Positions 60,296 to 64,000 of a stretch of DNA of 64,000 bases are shown here, in pieces. The first letter of the stretch is position 1, and each line of letters begins with the position of its first letter. Origin of the DNA: Cryptomeria japonica (taxonomy: Eukaryota; Streptophyta; Pinopsida; Cupressales; Cupressaceae); assembly GCF_030272615.1 (NCBI RefSeq), contig NC_081406.1:173422861-173486860 (forward strand), read 5' to 3'. Under the pieces are notes generated by a model. The model ran no database searches and was not told where the DNA came from. It saw only the letters and a list, made by a program, of their open reading frames with translations. A program made the position numbers and the translations under genes.

Positions 60296-60330
60296 ATTGG
60301 CATTTGGCATTATAACAGACAAGGAGAGAT
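60296..60330 (+). other. Copia internal 3' end / polypurine tract before the copia-2 LTR
   Basis: TTGGCATTATAACAGACAAG followed by GAGAGAT sits immediately before TGTTGGCATT. In copia-1 the equivalent position reads a similar ATCAATGCCAAAGGGGGAGAT. This is internal-type sequence on the outer side of an LTR that also has a primer site on its inner side. Confidence 0.5.
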
Positions 60331-61818
60331 TGTTGGCATTTCAATAAGGATATTGAGAAGGTTGTTGATGATTATGGATATAACTTATCAAGGATTTTTA
60401 CTGTCTTAATATTATTATTTTGTCATCGATGTCAAGAAATTGATTTTCTAATTCAGTATGATGTTGCCATATCTTGAGAAGTATGATTTGATGAGTATAA
60501 AGATGTCGGTAAAAGACACAGAAAGAATATGATGAATAAGGGGAGAAATAAGTTATTCAATGGGAAATTATTACCGAGTTAGACAATGATGAGATCATGA
60601 TGTTTAGATTGTTTTGATATCATACATATGTTATTGATTGTAAGGTTAATACTATATTATGTTACCGAGCAAAGAACCTAGTCGATAAACCTTAAGGAAC
60701 CTACTCGGTAAACCCTAAGGTTATCGCTATCGGTTAATGAAGGTGGAATGTCCACCAAGTGAAGTTTAGTATTTATCGAGTTGCAACCGAGTAATAACAG
60801 AATGCATTGAATGAATAAAAGCATTATTTAATGAAGGAAGCTGATGAGCTGGCTATGATTAAATGATTGGTATGCCATGAATGAAGTTTGTTAAAGAATC
60901 TATGGCAAAGGAAAATCGGCAGGAAGATCTACAGCTCAGATTGAACTGCAATACCCTAGCACAAGTTCCAAGAAATGTATGCAAGTTCCAAGGCGGGGTA
61001 AAATGTTTTCAAATTGAAGGATAGATTGAACCTGGTCAAAGTTTGAAGATCTAATGGCTATGATTGATCATGGGAAACGTGATCGAGGAGATTAAGCAGT
61101 TAGCTATTGTTTATAAATAAGGAACTGTTGATAAACAATGTATGCGGGCAAGTGTATGCACAGGGATGCTACATAGTGATTACCAAGCACAGAAGCTTGA
61201 AGACCTATTTGAATAATAGAGTATAGAGCCCAGTAGATGGACAAGATAAGTCCTATATTGTATTGATCAAATAAGAATCTGCTTTAGCATTTTAGATGTG
61301 AAGTTGCAGATAGATTTTTATTACTGTTATTTTGTAAAGTGATAGAAAATCTCTTAACCGAGTGGACTTAACAGTCTTATTTATAAAACCCTCTAGCAAG
61401 GTGACATTCTGATTGAGTGTTTGAAATCCTTTAACAAGGTCACTTCTAACAAGGTGAAGATCCTAGCAGATCTGAGGGAAATCCCTTAACCGGGTCACAT
61501 CTAGCAATGTGTTTGTAATCTTTAACAGGATTTGCTTTTAACCGAGCATACTCTAGAGGAGTATATTTCTTAGTGGGTCCGAAATCCCATAGTGGTTTTT
61601 CCCTATTTGGGTTTCCATGTTAAATCTGGTGTTATGAGGATTATGATGTTTATATGCTTTTGAGTTTGCATGTTTAGTAGTTTTGGTTTTATTACTGAAG
61701 TATATGTTACCGAGGTTGAATCTGAAGTTTTTATGGAAGATTAAAGTTGTATGATTCACCCCCCCTCTCATCTTATTATCTTGGTATCTGTACTTAACAT
61801 TAAGTATCAGAACTATCA
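60331..61818 (+). repeat. Copia-2 5' LTR
   Basis: 1488 bp, TGTTGGCATT...ACTATCA. It shares its first ten bases with copia-1 but is otherwise a different LTR. CACCCCCCCTCTCA near 61758 is in the same relative position as the C run of the copia-1 LTR. The partner LTR lies beyond the window. Confidence 0.85.
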
Positions 61819-61820
61819 AT

Positions 61821-61832
61821 TGGTATCAGAGC
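61821..61832 (+). promoter_or_regulatory. Copia-2 primer binding site
   Basis: TGGTATCAGAGC, two bases after the LTR, complementary to initiator methionine tRNA. Confidence 0.95.
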
Positions 61833-61882
61833 CTTGGACTCCGGAAGAAAAGTTTAAAGGTACTTGAGGCAAAGATCCAAAG

Positions 61883-62847
61883 ATGTATAAGAGGGATGCA
61901 CCGAAGCTGAACAAGTCAAGTTTCTCTACATGGCAGAAAAGGATGAAGCTAAACCTATCAGGAGTTGGAGAATATGTTGTATATTATCTGGAGAATGATT
62001 TCATCACACTGAGCACCTATCCATTGATAGTGGAAGAGATAAAGGCAAAGCAAGACCATATTCAAGCAATGATTGAAATAACATCTGCATTGACCGATTC
62101 AGAGTTTAATGATCTAGAAGGCTACAATGATGCAAAGGCAATGTGGGACAAGCTCATATCTGTGTATGGAGGAGATGAACATGTTCAAAGAGCAAAAGTG
62201 GATAGTCTAAGAGGACAACTTGAATCTATGAGGATGAATGAAGGTGAGAACATAACCCAGTACAGTACAAGACTAAAGGAGATTGTCAATCAAATCAAAG
62301 GAGCGGGTGGAACCATTGAAGAAAAGGATATAACAGGTAAGTTGTTAAGAACCTTCTACCAGCTTATGCAATCCAAGTCTCTGCAATCAATGAATTAAGG
62401 TCTGTACCCAATATACTAGTTTCTTTAGATGCTACTATTGGCAAGCTACATGCTTTTGAGTTAAGTAACTTTGATAACAGTGGGTCATCGGTAAATAAAG
62501 TTGAATCTGCATTTAGTTCTTTTCACATTGGTGAATCTGATGATTACAATGATAGAATGAGTAAGTACACTAAAGGGGATCACAGTGGAGCAAGTGAAAA
62601 ATTTCACAAGAACATGGAGGAAGTACACAAACTGTATGAGGAAATCAAAAAGCAAGAAGAGTTTGAAGCACTTTTAGCCAGAAGGTTACTGAGAGGCAAA
62701 GGTAAGTATAAAGGAAAACTACCTTTGAGATGTTTCAATTGTGATAAGATAGGACATATGGCTTCTAACTGTCTAGACAAATATTCTACTAAGAAGAGAG
62801 ATTACCAAGATGATAGACAAAAAGATAATCATTACAGAGGACACTGA
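61883..62847 (+). pseudogene. Copia-2 gag
   Basis: The start reads MYKRDAPKLNKSSFSTWQKR. The UBN2-type gag core includes AKAMWDKLISVYGGDEHVQR and YSTRLKEIVNQIKGAGG. A one-base frame shift lies near 62350: the first frame runs into TAA at 62396, while the other frame continues SAINELRSVPN and IGKLHAFELSNFD into the piece at 62557. An intact CCHC knuckle, CFNCDKIGHMASNC, is at about 62734-62775. A TGA at 62845 interrupts the frame, which then continues DFRRRDRKSC. Confidence 0.92.
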
Positions 62848-62943
62848 GACTTTAGAAGAAGAGATAGAAAGTCATGCTTAATAGCCGATGAGGAATCCAA
62901 TGATGATAAATCAGATGAAACTGATATAGATGAAGTATTTTAT

Positions 62944-64000
62944 GTGGCTATCAAAGATGGATTAGATGAAGAAAGGTATGAAGAAAAAGCCCTAATATCT
63001 CATATAAATACTAATGATTCTTGGATCATAGATAATGGATGCTCACATCACATGACAGGTGATAAACACAAGTTTGTTAAGTTAGAAGACTATGATGGAG
63101 GCTATGTAAGATTTGGTAATGATGCACCATGTCCGGTAAAAGGTAAAGGATCCATAACACTTCTTGACAATGCAAAGTGCAATGATGTTTATTGGATTGA
63201 AGGTTTGAAATACAATTTGTTGAGTGTAGCACAGCTAAACAATATAGGATACCGAATAGAATTTCATAAAGGAATTGTCAAAGTTCATGACAAGCATGGA
63301 AAGTTAGCTGCTACCGGGACACAAACAAAAGGTAATACATTTCATCTTAACTCAACTCAAAATAAGTGTCTATATGCAAAGATAGATGATACCTGGTTAT
63401 GACATAAAAGGTTTTGTCATGTAAATTTTGAAAATCTTATCAAAATAAGCAAGAAGCACCGAGTAAGAGGTCTACCGAGTCTTGAAAAACCTGAGAATGC
63501 TATGTGCCGAGGATGCTAGATGCATAAAATGACAAGATCAAGCTTTACAAGTAAGTCCTACACCTCTAAGGGAATTTTAGATCTTGTGCACACTGATCTT
63601 TGTGGTCCTATCAAAGTTCATAGTTATTATGGTGATAAATATTTCATATTATTTGTGGATGATTACTCAAGGATGATGTCAGTTATGTTTTTAAAAGGAA
63701 AATCAGAAGCTTTTCAAATGTTTAAATGGTACAAGGCAAGAGTTGAAAATGAAACAGGAAGACAACTGAAATGTCTTAGATCAGATGGAGGAGGAGAGTT
63801 CAAATCTGATGAGTTCAACTTATTATGCAATGATCATGGTATTAAAAGACAAGTCTCTACACCGAGAACTCCACAACAAAATGGAATTGCTAAGAGAAGA
63901 AACAGATCTATTGTGGATTGTGCTAGAACCATGTTGATTGAAAAGAAAGTACCACAAACATTTTGGAGAGAAGCAATGAGCACAACAGTTTACACCCTGA
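62944..64000 (+). pseudogene. Copia-2 protease and integrase, cut by the window end
   Basis: The protease motif reads WIIDNGCSHHMTGD, with DNG replacing the catalytic DSG (63031). YNLLSVAQL follows. The GAG-pre-integrase region is interrupted by TGA at about 63400 (Trp position) and by TAG near 63517. The integrase core reads HTDLCGPIKV (about 63583), VDDYSRMM, LRSDGGGEF (about 63778) and QQNGIAKRRN, where Lys (63892) replaces the Glu of the DDE triad. The element is therefore inactive in both protease and integrase. All changes fit single G-to-A or C-to-T steps. RT and RNase H would lie downstream of the window. Confidence 0.92.

Overview
The window is repeat-dense nuclear DNA from a plant, most likely one with a large, transposon-rich genome. 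The evidence is plant-type LTR retrotransposons (Ty1/copia with an initiator-Met-tRNA-type primer site, and Ty3/gypsy including a chromodomain lineage), an L1-like LINE with a C-terminal RNase H, a plant mobile domain (PMD) gene, and GT-AG introns. A species cannot be named. I see no convincing single-copy host gene, no RNA gene and no prokaryotic feature. Nearly every coding region is transposon-derived and broken.

Layout: 1-1290 is unassigned. A 41-bp tandem repeat (1294-1460) leads into a first satellite-like array (1695-4618). A pyrimidine-rich tract and a palindrome-rich zone follow, then an unidentified 719-codon frame ('gene A', 5107-7263). About 360-bp tandem repeats with poly-G runs fill 8530-11391 and are broken by a 373-bp insertion. 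A multi-exon gene of unknown function ('gene B', minus strand, 11782-13727) sits behind a terminal motif (14340-14368) that recurs at 53288-53316. It abuts a LINE (minus, 14369-18426).

From 19.4 to 40 kb there is a nest of insertions. A decayed gypsy chromovirus is the host (pieces at 19457-20815, 23888-24050 and 38968-39995). It was interrupted by a segment holding a long inverted repeat (about 21060-22980) and by a complete copia element (24051-38962, target duplication GATAT). That copia element was in turn interrupted inside its reverse transcriptase by a complete gag-only LTR element (28771-36607).

From 41 to 53.3 kb there are minus-strand remains: a copia element (40993-45892), an LTR related to the gag-only element (about 46531-48156), a plus-strand PMD gene (49134-51241), and a gypsy integrase (51866-53265). 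From 53.3 kb the terminal motif and palindromes recur, followed by a 1-kb pyrimidine-rich tract and a second, 5.4-kb satellite-like array. That array ends against the 5' LTR of another copia element (60331 to the window end).

The items most likely to be undescribed are the gag-only element with an altered protease triad, the family defined by the shared terminus and GGATATCC palindromes, the unidentified genes A and B, and the alternating-orientation satellite.
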